This document shows, piece by piece, positions 21,963-33,586 of a stretch of DNA of 64,000 nt (position 1 is the first letter of the stretch; every line of letters starts with the position of its first letter). The translations under genes and the position numbers were made by a program. The notes under the pieces were generated by a model. It worked only from the letters and a program-made list of their open reading frames with translations. It searched no databases and was not told the origin of the DNA. The stretch lies in the NCBI GenBank assembly GCA_012932295.1, contig JAAONU010000016.1, forward strand, positions 37,355,241-37,419,240, read 5' to 3'. This stretch comes from Cyclina sinensis. Taxonomy: Eukaryota; Mollusca; Bivalvia; Venerida; Veneridae.

Positions 21963-23210
21963 ACTTCATCACTGTCAGTTACGGATATGTGAATTAGATT
22001 ACTCTGATCGTGTGATGAGTTTTTAAATTTATCATCATTTCTTATCAGTTGTAATAATTTGAAAATTGTAGATTTTCAATGGTTTTGATTTACACAAAAT
22101 CATTTGGGTTAAAAATCACATGGACCAAAACAGTGGAAGGTATTCTACAATGCACTTTACTTGCTTTCTACACATACAACATGCAAAGTGAGCATGGGGA
22201 CTTCAGCTACCTGACTAGATTTAGGTTACAAGGAAATCAATCATTTTAAATATTTTGAAGAGCTTTATTAGACAAAGGATTTCTCCTTCAGTCCATGTAA
22301 ATTTTACTAAGTTTTTGTTTTATAATTGTATAAAAAGCTTCTTTTCTTATATTACAATGAGATTTAATTCAAAATGAAAGTTTATGTAAAGGACAGAGTG
22401 AATACTAAGTTTTGCCTTAGTAATACATAGAATTGAAATTTAAAACCATGACATTAGAAGATAAAAGATTTATATGTAGGACAGAATCAGTATATAATTT
22501 AAATACATGATATAAATCTTAAGTAAACCATTCTGTAAACCACTGTTACAAAGAAAATGTGTTTTGAACCTGTCACCAGTTTTCATAAAACTTCTGAATA
22601 GGCTTTTGTTGACAGCAGTTTCTGTCAATCGTTTATGTTTTGTTGACTGTTGCTTCCATCTGTCACAATAATACTATGCATGTATAATATTATTGTTGAA
22701 TAGTTGTATGTTGTAATGGCTGTCCAGATCTTGCATCTGCTTGTATTTCTAAGGATCTTTGTTACAGTTTGTGCCAGAGTTTAAAAGAAAGGTGATAGAG
22801 TGTGCTGGTGGCATTTAAAGTTTTAGTATTTCAGTATTAGTAAGAGTTAAAGAAAGGAAACATACCGTAATGTCCAGTATTGAACAAATTATGCAGGACT
22901 ATTTATGATAATATTAACTTCAAGCTCCATTCCGAACAGTTGGAAAGTTTTCGAGGTACAGCAGTTGTAAAATTCATATCAAGTATCTTTTTGCCTTATT
23001 TTTGTCTTGTTTTTTTTTACATTTGTTGTATAAACTTAGATTGTATAGGTTAAAATTTACGCGAAATGTCTCTGACTTGTTTTGGGAGAAAATTTCCAAA
23101 AAACGAGTGTTGGCAGTGAAATATTGTTTGCAAGACAATTAATAAGCTTTTAATTATTACAGTTTGTTAGTTTTATTTTGCTCGTATTTCCGTTTGAACA
23201 GGTCCATTAC
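21963..23210. other. No feature recognised
   Basis: AT-rich DNA without recognisable exon, RNA or repeat. Confidence 0.5.
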
Positions 23211-23345
23211 TTATTTAAAACAAGGGAGGAAGAAGTTAATGTCTGTATACACCATGATCAAACTGCATGGCTGCATTTTACTGATCATGGTCCGCAGTAG
23301 TTGCTGAGGTAAAAAAAAAATTGCCGCAATCAGGATAAAGTTTCA
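23211..23345. repeat. Fragment of TTAA-type MITE
   Basis: ACACCATGATCAAACTGCAT facing TGATCATGGTCCGCAG is the central inverted motif of the 214-bp MITE family; the ends are degraded. Confidence 0.5.
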
Positions 23346-23940
23346 GAACATCAGGATATAAGCTTCATTGACAGTGACAGGATTATTTGCCAGCTCAAGC
23401 ATTGAATCAGTCAGAATTGTCCTTTTAATCTAGAACTGTCAGTTTTGAAAGAGAAGTAACACTTTATGGAGAGCATTAGCCACAGGAAAGTAAAATACAG
23501 CACTTGTCATTCCGATAAAAGATACAGATTTATAATGATGTCATTTTGGATTGCAATACAGAACAATCAGCACACAGTTCTTTTTGTTCATTTTCAGGCT
23601 CTAAAATTCTAGTCTGTAATTGTTTCTGTCATTATGCTGTATTCATAAAACACCCTCGTGGCCATATAAACTAGAGTTGTTTTTTATATGGATTGGTCTA
23701 GTTTCAGGGAGGCATAGGAGATGGAGAACTGAAATCAATAAGTACATTAATCATGATTGAGTTGAAAGTGCAGGCAACAATTGTAAACAAATAACCAGTT
23801 TTGTCACAAGTAGTCTACTGGTCTGGAAGACTTAACCTCATTAAGTGGCTTGTTTTTATCTGTCACATTTGCAGCTCAAATATCAGGATAAATAAGAGTG
23901 AATTACCTCTCTGTATTCCATTCAAATTTGCAAAGAATGT
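23346..23940. other. No feature recognised
   Basis: AT-rich DNA; nothing supported. Confidence 0.45.
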
Positions 23941-23944
23941 CTTC

Positions 23945-24062
23945 TGTGACCTCATTGTTAGTGCGTCTGATAATGTTTCTGAAGATCATGGTTCGATTGG
24001 TAGTTGGGCCTGTCCTGATATGACCTTAGTCATTGAAGGGGCATTAAACCTTTGAGCACCCA
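23945..24062 (+). mobile_element. tRNA-derived SINE, family 2
   Basis: GTGACCTCATTGTTAGTGCG, then B-box-like ATGGTTCGATTGG and the family tail CCTGATATGACC...GTC/GTTGAA...GTT(A)AACC. The same body (GGCC/TAGTCCTGATATGACC) occurs at 53136-53262. Confidence 0.6.
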
Positions 24063-25008
24063 CTGAAATTTGTAAGCCTTTAACTTGCTAACTTGCGAGA
24101 GTCCACAACTGGATTTTGTTGTAAGTCTGTAGTACTATGATTCTTTCTGTGGTCAGACCTATGATATGTTTTAAACTTAGTCACTGGGTTATAGAAAGGT
24201 CATTTGTGCAAAGAGAGGAAGAAAGGACTTAAAATCTATAGCCACTTTTGCAAGTCTGATTACTGTATATCCTCTGTAAGCCCCATCCCCCCAGCCCCCA
24301 TCCCCTTAATTAATGCCCTTCTCTTTTTTGCACCTAAATAATGAGAAGTTTTACCTTAACATTTGAGAAATAAATCCAGTTACTGCAAACAAATTATTCA
24401 GTAAATATATTTTCAAGGATAAAACTTTATTTCGGAATTGATCCAGTAGATTTCAGTGGCACTTAAACACATTTTTCTGCCACAAAGATATGTAAGTAGG
24501 AGGAGGTATTTAAAGCAGTGAAATTTGGTATTTAAATTCGGGGAAATGCATTGCCCCCTCGGGACATATAAAAGATGGTTTTCAATATTAAGTAGTCGTT
24601 GAAAGATTTGTGTTTTTTTAAGCCAGCTCTAGCAATTCTGAAATTTAAACTAACTAGTAATCTTTGTCACAAACTATTTTGTTTAAAGGAGCACTTATAT
24701 CGTGAAGTAATAGCTCAAAATAGCTATGATTGTGGCAAAGAACTGCTTATTCTCTGGCTTGAAAAGTAGTAATCTTGAATTCACCAGACTTTGCCACAAT
24801 TTTATGATACATGGCTGACTTTAAAATCAGACGGGCATAATCATTGTCAGTATGAGGGTTAGAATTGTCTAAATTGGCAAATTGTTTCTGAAACAATTCA
24901 AAGACTGTTATTAATTCAGATTCACTTCTTTATTCGTCAGTTAGAACCTTTTCAGTTTCATCCCACAGTTTAATCTGTCACAGATCCTAGTGTATTTATC
25001 ACTTTATT
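24063..25008. other. No feature recognised
   Basis: AT-rich DNA with a short C-rich run (CCCCATCCCCCCAGCCCCC, about 24285). No gene. Confidence 0.5.
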
Positions 25009-26357
25009 AGCTCACCTGTTCCTGAAGTGCTTAAGGGTGAGTTATTGGGACCAGTGACTGACTCTCTGTCATCCCTTGTCCTCCTTCTTTGTCCATTGTC
25101 AACATTTTCTTTCTATTCTTAAACTAGTGGGCCAATTTTAACCAACCTTTACAGTTCCTCATCGGTCGTTTTTCAAATTCCTCAAAAGTAAAATGTTCCA
25201 TACATGGCAACCATAAAGAAAAACTTTGAAAATCTTCGCTCAGAGAGCACTTGCCCAGTTTCAAAATAATTTCACTAAAATGTTCCTTAGTGGTCCTTTA
25301 TTTAATTTCTTTATGCTATTTTGGTCCTTTAACATAGTCGGGCCTGTTTTATGAAAAACTGAAAATATACTTCCCTGAAACTGCTGGTCCAAGTACAAAA
25401 TGATTCCACAGAAATGTTTCTGGACTAGTTCTTTTTCATATTCGTTTGAGCAGGGCTCCAGAAATTTTCAAATTAAAATAGGTCCAAAACCCCCCTGCAC
25501 TTCTGAAAAACATGAAAATAAATCGGCCAAAATGTTTAACATTATTATGCCTAATATATGCTTTCAAGTCTTTTCTCTTCTTGAAAAATACAAACAATTA
25601 ATCATTGCTGACAGCTTAAACTGAATGATGGTGCTTACATTGTTGGTTTGTTGACTTAGTTGAAAAAAATGTTTCATTCAAAGAGAAAGTTAAAAATTAA
25701 ATAGAGCAAATTCATGACATTATAATTTTGCAACACCAGTTAACGTAATTGACTGTCTGCCAATCAAGCACACCTTTTGACAGACACATGTTTACGCAGT
25801 GAATTGGTGATAACTGTCTCGGGCCACTGGTCAAAGTTTCAGTTTTCTGGAGCCCTGCCTTTAAGTAATGTTGGTTTTTGAAAAAAAAACTTGGCTGACA
25901 AGTGGCGAGTGCAAGTTTTTAGTAAATGACTATTGAAAATTTTGAAAATCTTCACCTCAGAAACCCTGATTAATTTCAAAATAATTTCAAAGAAATAATC
26001 CTGTAGTGGCCTTTTATCAAATTCCTGCAGGCCATGTTGGTTTGTAAAAAATCTTTGAAGACGGTGGTTGGGGAAGTTTTCACCATATGACTATATGGAA
26101 AACTCTGAAAGTCTTCTCAGAAACTCCTGGTCAATTTATTTCACAGAAATGTTCCTTGGTAGACCTTTATCATATTGGTTGGAGTTACTGTATGTAGGAT
26201 AAAAGAAATTTCAAACACTTGGACAATTTTGAAAACAGATTCCAGCATGGATATACTGACCTATGTTCTATTATTGGAAGTTATAGCAAGGAAAAATTAA
26301 ACAGTATCTATAGTGGTTTTCAGGTGAGTGATATATGGCCATCATGGCCCTTCTGTT
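25009..26357 (+). mobile_element. AGCTCACCTG-ended element, host of a nested MITE
   Basis: Starts AGCTCACCTGTTCCTGAAG with a 5' hairpin (CTTAAGGGTGAGTT) and ends CAGGTGAGTGATATATGGCC followed by ATCATGGCCCTTCTGTT. The interior has monomers with CTTCGCTCAGAGAGC / GAAATGTTCC... and a VNTR-like sequence. A 407-bp hAT-like MITE is nested at 25451-25857. No coding capacity. Confidence 0.7.
25451..25857. mobile_element. 407-bp CAGGGCTCC MITE (hAT-like)
   Basis: Ends are CAGGGCTCCAGAAATTTTC and, reverse-complemented, CAGGGCTCCAGAAAACTG. Flanking octamers CGTTTGAG (25443-25450) and CCTTTAAG (25858-25865) agree at six of eight positions, as expected for a decayed 8-bp hAT target duplication. A second, interrupted copy lies at about 26830-27558. 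Confidence 0.75.
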
Positions 26358-26829
26358 TGCTTTGGCATTCTTAAATTTTGAATTTTTCTGTCAGGTTGTT
26401 ATGACATGTTCTGCACATAGAAATGGCAATTCACAACAAAGTTTTATCTAGCCATTTGCAAAACTAAGCCTTCAGTAAAAATGGTTGCAGAAATATCTGT
26501 GAAAAGATATGAAATATGAGTTTCCTGGGAGGGGAGAATTTCATGAGTTCTGTCAGAGGAGAGGAAATTAAAACTTGTTAATTTATTTCCAGAGAAATGG
26601 GGTGTCATGCTGAGATGGATCTCACACTTTCTCTTTATAAGGTCTGCTAAATTGGAAATTATCTTTCAAGGAAGACAAAAATTTTCTGGAATAAAGCATG
26701 CTCATTTGCACACCCCTGCTGTGGAATAGAACTGGTTTTCAGAGAAACAAGGACAGGCAAGTTACTGTCTGTTTTGGTTCACACAATTTTCTTCTTGTAC
26801 TAAAGTTTGGCTAGTAAGCAAAGCTTCTG

Positions 26830-27558
26830 ACATTTTCAGACTTCCCATTCCTCCTTCCAAAAAACATGATAACAAATCAGTCAGAAACAATGTTTAACAT
26901 TAGTATATCTAATATATGCTTTCAAGGATTTTTTTTATTGAAAAATATGAACAATTTATCATCACTGACAACTTAAATTAGCAGTAGTTGGTTGGTTGAC
27001 ATAGCGAAAAAAAAAAACTGTTTTATTTAAAGTGAAAGTTAAAAGCAGAAGTAGCTCAAATTTATGACTTTATCATTTTTTCACTACCGTAAACATAATC
27101 AATTGACTAACTGCCAATCAAACACTCTTATTGACAGACACATGTTTATGAGTTATTAGAATTTGATTTTTTATTTCCCCCCCCCCCCCCCCCCCACCCA
27201 CCCCCATCGAAGGTGAGGGGGCATATTGTTTTGCAAATTTGTCCGTTGGTATGTTGGTTAGTCAGTTGGTTGACACTTCATTTCTGATAAATATCTAGAG
27301 AACCCTTGGACCCACCTTCCTCAAACTTGGTATGTTGGTTGGTCATGGCCAGTAGATAACCCCTGTAGTTTTTCGGGTCAAAAGGTGAAAGACCAAGGTC
27401 ACAGTGACCTTGAAATCCAACCAATAACTATAGAACGCTTGGGCACAGGTTCCTCAAACTTGGTATGAAAGGTGGTAATGACCAGTAGAATAAAAATCAG
27501 TCCAGGAATCTGAAATTCAGTCAAAACCAACAAATATTCAGTTTTCTAGAGCCCTGCT
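26830..27558. mobile_element. Second CAGGGCTCC MITE copy, interrupted
   Basis: From about 26830 the sequence parallels 25460-25800 (AACATGATAACAAATCAGTC, TCTAATATATGCTTTCAAGG, CTGCCAATCAAACACTC, GACAGACACATGTTTA). The right terminus CAGTTTTCTAGAGCCCTG is found only at 27541-27558. The separation is explained by the inserted CCCC-hairpin element at about 27177-27510. Confidence 0.65.
27177..27510 (+). mobile_element. Poly-C-started element fragment
   Basis: A run of about 19 C is followed by CATCGAAGGTGAGGGGGC, an opposed C/G foldback, then TTTGTCCGTTGGTATGTTGG, CCTTGGACCCACCTTCC and AAGGTCACAGTGACCTTGAA with a second half-monomer. Typical of the CCCC/GGGG-hairpin tandem-core elements elsewhere in the window; only about two monomers remain. 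Confidence 0.55.
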
Positions 27559-28416
27559 AGTAAATGTCGGGTCAAATGGTAGACCCCATTCCCACATTTG
27601 ACATTAGGCATATCTGGGTTTGATTGTCAGCCAACAGGCTGGTAAGACTAAACATGTTATATTAAAACTTACCCTCTTTTGTCATTAATTCGATTAGTCT
27701 ACAAAACAGAGTAAATGTAATGTTCCCCATGAAAGAATTATTTCCTTTATTGGATTAGTTTCTATATATTAGGGTTACTCACTTACTTGTACGACCATAC
27801 TTGGGTGTTATTGATTGCTTGGTTATTTGCAAAGATTGCTAACCCCCACCCCCACACATGCCACCTGCTTGCTAGATTCCAAGATTTAATTTACAGGAAA
27901 AAGAGACAAAAGAAGGAGCTGAAAAATATCACTTCCCGTAGTTTAAATCTATTGAACGTAATAATGAAATCTGCACAGAAAATCTGTAAAGTTAACTTAC
28001 TCATTTTTTGCATTGTACCTTTTAAGAGTGAAAAGTTCTTGTCTCTGGTAGTACCAAGGTCTCTGGATAAAAAATGGGAGATATCTCATTAATCAAGTGA
28101 TGGAACAATTTATTGAAGACATGAAGGTTAATGCCCTTTTTCATTACAAGTCTGGTATTACAGAATTGTAGAAGAAATACAATAGGGAAAATCTAGTTTT
28201 GTTGTTTTAGCTTGACAAAACATGCAATCTGAAATGCAAGTAGACCATCTCAAAGTGGTAAGCTTTCGGAAATGAAAATGGATACAGTGAGATATGGCAC
28301 ATTAAGTAATAGGTTCTGTGTCTGTCTTTATGAAATAGCATTTGCTCACATGCAATGTGTTGTTACAGGATGTCACTGAGATTCTTAACTTATACTAGAT
28401 TATTTCAGCTTTTTTT
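27559..28416. other. No feature recognised
   Basis: AT-rich DNA with reading frames up to ~100 codons (27787-28092) that have no recognisable product and a non-coding-like composition. Confidence 0.45.
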
Positions 28417-29370
28417 AGCTCACCTGAGCACGGAGTGTTCATGTAAGCTTTTAAGGATAATTGATTGTCTGTCGTCTGTCAGCATCCATTGCCACAATTA
28501 CTTCAAAGGACATCTCCTCTGAAACCAGCAGGCCAAATTTGATAAAACTTTCCAGGATTGTTCCTTGCATGAAGCATACCTGCCATACATCCCGGATCAT
28601 CAGGGATTGTCCCGGACATCGAGGACCCATCCCGAAGTCCCAGAAAGACACCCGATGTCCCGGAAAACATGAAAAATGCACATACCTTTGATCAGGCCAG
28701 TGAAATATTTGACACCCCGCTAATCCTTTAATTATTCGTGATGATAATATGTTCCGATTCGGTGAATACATCGTGTATCATTGATAACCAATTAACAAAT
28801 GACAGCTATCGGCTATCGATTTATTGACTTGCGGTGCATTGATTAATATGTAAGATATCTGCCCCTTGAGTGATATCTTTGATATTGTACCATACATGGA
28901 ACGCAACCACTGGGTAGGGTTTGAGGTTACTTGGGTCAAGGTAAAGGTCACAGAGGTAAAAAAAAAATTTCTTTACCTTACGTCATAGTTTTATGCATGC
29001 AACTGATTCAGTTTCAGCCAAACTTTCACAAAACATTTATAAACAATAGATGTCCTTTCTTATCCTGAACTGACCTGATCCCATCTCAGAGGTATGGGGA
29101 CCAGAATAGGCTCATTTTGCCAATTGTCTGCTTGGTTTCACAGCTTTGATAATCTTACAAACCACTTGCTTGAATCTTCGTTTATTGACATATATCATAG
29201 ATATTCGGTATGCATGTATCATAAGCATCTGCCCATGGGTTGGATTTTACGTCACTAGGGTCAAGGTCACCAAGGTTAAAAAAGTCAAACTTGGCCTCAA
29301 CCCAGTGGTCACTTGGTTTTATAAAGACTGACATAGGTAAGCGATCCAGGGCCACCATGGCCCTCTTGTT
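28417..29370 (+). mobile_element. AGCTCACCTG-ended element
   Basis: Starts AGCTCACCTGAGCACGG, with GTCTGTCGTCTGTCAGC soon after, and ends AGGTAAGCGATCCAGGGCC followed by ACCATGGCCCTCTTGTT. The interior contains AAGGTCACAGAGG / AAGGTCACCAAGG monomers. A stretch of unrelated sequence at about 28575-28850, with repeated ATCCCGG / GTCCCGG motifs, looks like another insertion. Confidence 0.75.
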
Positions 29371-30120
29371 TTTTGTGTGTTTATTTTCTCATTGCTGCTT
29401 GATTAGAACAAAAGTCACTTATTTACTTTTTACTATATGTACTTATCTTTTGATTGAGGCACCACTCACAACAAATCACTTATGCAAGAGTCAGCTCTGC
29501 CTTGTCAGATCCAAAGGCAAACACCCTCCCACCTGAGCTACATGTATGAAGGTTTGTTGTGTTATTTTGACAGTTAATGGACATAACTTGAAGCATTGCA
29601 CTAAGTCTTGAACTTTTTCAGGCAAATGATATTGCATTATTCACTCTGTTGAAGTATTGACATGCAAAAGTTAAAAGTACCAGGTAGTTTTTATTTATTA
29701 ACCCTTTTTCAACTGACTGAAATCTTCTTTAGAAATTGAGTTTTTTAGCAGTACAACCCATTTATCAATGTTTCCAACATTTTTCTGAAGATTTATTCAC
29801 AAGCTCATGTATTTTCTAAGTATGTCTAAATAGTACGTTTTCATAAATAACCTTGAAAAAGTGAAAAAGACAGCCTTCATGGCAGTAGCAACATTTAATG
29901 ATTATTTTTATTTTAGATGTTACTGACTTGACAGTGTGGCTCAGTGATCAGTGAAATCAGCTAACATCTCTTTGAAGCCTCTACTATTGGATTGGTATAT
30001 TGGCCAATCTCACGGTCTCCAGAGTAAGAATAAATGGTTTTGTTGGCATTCAAAAGTTTGTTGATCCATCTTGTGTTTGTGTTCTGTGCCAGATATTTTC
30101 AATGTGAAGATTCAGTTAGT
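29371..30120. other. Mostly unique, with a minus-strand tRNA-like run
   Basis: On the minus strand, 29555-29470 reads GTAGCTCAGGTGGGAGGGTG and then TTTGGATCTGAC, an A-box-like SINE head. The rest shows nothing. Confidence 0.4.
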
Positions 30121-30124
30121 GATA

Positions 30125-31690
30125 GATGAAGTTTCTTGTAATGAATTACCTTCTCTTGTTGTGTTAATGTATAAGTGGCACTGTAATGAATTATCTTCTC
30201 TTGTTGTGTTTCTGTCCCATAAGTTGCACTGTAATGAATTATCTTCTCTTGTTGTGTTTCTGTCCCATAAGTTGCACTGTAATGAATTATCTTCTCTTGT
30301 TGTGTTTCTGTCCCATAAGTTGCACTGTAATGAATTATCTTCTCTTGTTGTGTTTCTGTCCCATAAGTTGCACTGTAATGAATTATCTTCTCTTGTTGTG
30401 TTTCTGTCCCATAAGTGGCACTGTAATGAATTATCTTCTCTTGTTGTGTTAATATCCTGTAAGTAGCACTGTAATGATTACCTTCTCTTGTTGTGTTAAT
30501 ATCCTTTAAGTGGCACTGTAATGAATTATCTTCTCTTGTTGTGTTAATATCCTGTAAGTGGCACTGTAATGTGTTACCTTCTCTTGTGTTAATTTCCCTT
30601 AAGTGGCACTGTAATGAATTATCTTCTCTTGTTGTGTTTATGTCCCTTAAGTGGCATTGTAATGAATTATCTTCTCTTGTTGTGTTAATGTCCCTTAAGT
30701 GACACTGTAATGAATTATCTTCTCTTGTTGTGTTAATATCCTGTAAGTAGCACTGTAATGAATTACCTGCTCTTGTTGTGTTAATATTCCTTAAGTGGCA
30801 CTGTAATGAACTCTTGTTGTGTTAATGTCCCTTAAGTGGCATTGTAATGAATTATCTTCTCTTGTTGTGTTAATATCCTGTAAGTGGCACTGTAATGTGT
30901 TACCTTCTCTTGTGTTAATTTCCCTTAAGTGGCACTGTAATGAATTATCTTCTCTTGTTGTGTTTATGTCCCTTAAGTGGCACTGTAATAAATTATCTTC
31001 TCTTGTTGTGTTAATGTCCCTTAAGTGACACTGTAATGAATTATCTTCTCTTGTAATTTTGATGTCCTGTAAGTGGCACTGTAATTAATTACAATCTCTT
31101 GTGTTGATGGCCCTTACTTGGCACTGTAATGAATTATCTTCTCTTGTTGTGTTAATGTCCCTTTAGTGGCACTGTAATGAATTATCTTCTCTTGTAATTT
31201 TGATGTCCTGTAAGTGGCACTGTAATTAATTACAATCTCTTGTGTTGATGGCCCTTACTTGGCACTGTAATAAATTATCTTCTCTTGTTGTGTTTATGTC
31301 CCTTAAGTGGCACTGTAATGAATTATCTTCTCTTGTTGTGTTAATGTCCCTTAAGTGACACTGTAATGAATTATCTTCTCTTGTAATTTTGATGTCCTGT
31401 AAGTGGCACTGTAATTAATTACAATCTCTTGTGTTGATGGCCCTTACTTGGCACTGTAATGAATTATCTTCTCTTGTTGTGTTTATGTCCCTTAAGTGGC
31501 ACTGTAATAAATTATCTTCTCTTGTTGTGTTAATGTCCCTTAAGTGACACTGTAATGAATTATCTTCTCTTGTAATTTTGATGTCCTGTAAGTGGCACTG
31601 TAATTAATTACCATCTCTTGTGTTGATGTCCCTTACTTGGCACTGTAATGAATTATCTTTTCTTGTTGTTTTGATGTCTTATAGCTTTGA
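30125..31690. repeat. 48-bp minisatellite, about 32 units
   Basis: Units centre on GCACTGTAATGAATTATCTT and CTCTTGTTGTG, separated by a variable TTAATGTCCCTTAAGTG / TTTCTGTCCCATAAGTT / TTAATATCCTGTAAGTG segment. The period is 48 bp, a multiple of three, so a repetitive frame (HCNELSSLVV...) stays open for over 130 codons at 30071-30466. That frame is an artefact. Units at the left are the most homogeneous (five near-identical TTTCTGTCCCATAAGTT units). At the right a four-unit block of about 188 bp marked by AATTTTGATGTCCTGT recurs at 31196, 31385 and 31573. Confidence 0.95.
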
Positions 31691-32724
31691 TAATGAATTA
31701 TCTTCTGTTTGTTTGCTGTTCATCAATGCTTACTGAAGCCTGGTTGTTGTTGGAACCTGTCTTTACTGTCAGGTAGAAAACTGTGTTGGTAACTTACGGT
31801 TAGATAAGATTTTTAGCTGAAGAGTTGTTTATGTGTAAAGGTAACAAAAGCTTCTTTTTGATTTGGAGCATCATGAACTTTAATCTGTATATCAGAATTT
31901 TAATTGATATCATCGATTCCATCTAGCTTTAGAGATTTTAAAACTCTTGACACAAAGAACAGTAAGTGTATAGCTACCTTTATCTCTAAATACTCTGCAA
32001 AGAAATTGGAAAAGCTTGTCTTGGTACAGCTTTGGGGAATAAAGGATTAGTCAAATCTTGCAGAAGGTATAGAGCAGCATTATTAAATATCAAGGGAGAA
32101 AACTCAATAAACTGTTAAAGTATTGAAATTCAGAGTGAGTATAAGGATATTCTTTTTCATTCACATTATTGCAGGAATATTGTACATATACAAGAAGTAT
32201 AACTGGTCATTTTGTGGAGAAAAACCTGAGTGAAAGGGGGCTTAAAACCCAAAGAAAATATGAAGATTGTCGGTAGGAATCCTAACACAGGTGAAATTCC
32301 TGGTAACTTCACATTTTTCCACACAACGTCAGATCCAGGAAGAGTTATCAAGTGGGATCAATATAAGTTGTAGGAACTTGTTTCCCAGTTGATGTAAAAA
32401 TAAGTAGGTTTATACTAAACTAGGATAACTCCCTTCTTTAAAGGACCTTATCTAATTACAATCTTTTTAAAGGTTTTCAGCATGATACTGGGAAAAATAC
32501 TAAGCTTATTCAGACAGAGAAAAGATATCCTCAGAACCAACCGAAAAGTTAACCACAGAGTAGTAAACTACAGAAAAGTTAACCTTACCATTGTTAAGCA
32601 CTTGGCTAAATAATCACTGATAGTGTTGGATATCCCTCTCATTAGAGCAAGCTGAGTGGCTAGCAGATATGTAAGTGCTGTAAATATCTTAAATAGTACA
32701 TTGATATATATTATGTATCTGTAC
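31691..32724. other. Mostly unique, with a SINE tail
   Basis: 32336-32423 (TCAAGTGGGATCAATATAAG, CCCAGTTGATGTAAAAATAA, TATACTAAACTAGG) is the 3' part of the SINE family seen at 45002-45220. Nothing else recognised. Confidence 0.55.
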
Positions 32725-33578
32725 TAGGGATGGGAACGAATGTTCGAATATTTGAATATTCGAAAATCGACCAAATATTCGAATCTGAAAATCAAATTCG
32801 AATATTCTAAAATGATTTTTTTTCAAATAAAGCATCGTTGATTTATATATATGTAAGCATTCTGATTATGCAAAAAACCCAATCTGTTTGGTATTGTGTT
32901 TCTTTATCGCGTGTCATAAAATGATCCAATTAACAATAAAATTGCAATGCATCATTGGTAGGGGCAATCTTTACGGATTAAAAGTTTGCCACAGGCATAT
33001 ATGTGATACCTTTTAATCTTTTGTTCATTTTAATTGGCGCCCGTTTATTTCACAAATTTTAGAAGTTGTTTGTCTCACAATATTCAAGGATTAACGTCGT
33101 TATTTACGAAAACGAACAACCAGTCACGTTTATAACTCTATTGATATTATTTTTTAGTTGCCAAATCAGTAGAATAGCTCAAATATTTCCCTCTATTACG
33201 TTTATTTGAAAAAAAAATCATCCTCACTTTTTGTTTGATCACCGCTTAACAATACTGAAATAAGTTGTATGGGTGAAAAAAGAACATGCACCCCTCTCGT
33301 GTTTGGACTTATTTCATGCGGTTTTGAGGACACAAATATATTATGTTTTGCCAATCATTCAAAAAGTATTTAAAACTTCAATAAAACAAGCCATTTCTAC
33401 GCCATTTCTAGATAATACATAGCTGTTTCCCCGACAATGTACAGGTGATAAAACTGTACCAATGTTCGGATACCAAAATTCGGGAAACTGACTGCACTGC
33501 AAAACGAATATTCAAATATATTCGAATATGACAAAGCGTATATTCGAATATTGGTATAAGTATTCGTTCCCATCCCTA
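32725..33578. mobile_element. 854-bp hAT-type MITE with perfect 8-bp TSD
   Basis: Both ends begin TAGGGATGGGAACGAAT (right end reverse-complemented), followed by AT-rich TTCGAATATT repeats that extend the inverted repeat to about 35-40 bp. ATCTGTAC is perfectly duplicated at 32717-32724 and 33579-33586. The interior has no transposase reading frame. Confidence 0.92.
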
Positions 33579-33586
33579 ATCTGTAC

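Noticed and set aside
30071..31028. Repetitive frames HCNELSSLVV...
   Set aside because: Produced by a 48-bp minisatellite whose period is a multiple of three; no start context, domain or flanking exon.
30125..31690. CRISPR-like array of direct repeats
   Set aside because: Units are contiguous minisatellite monomers with no unique spacers, and the genome is eukaryotic.
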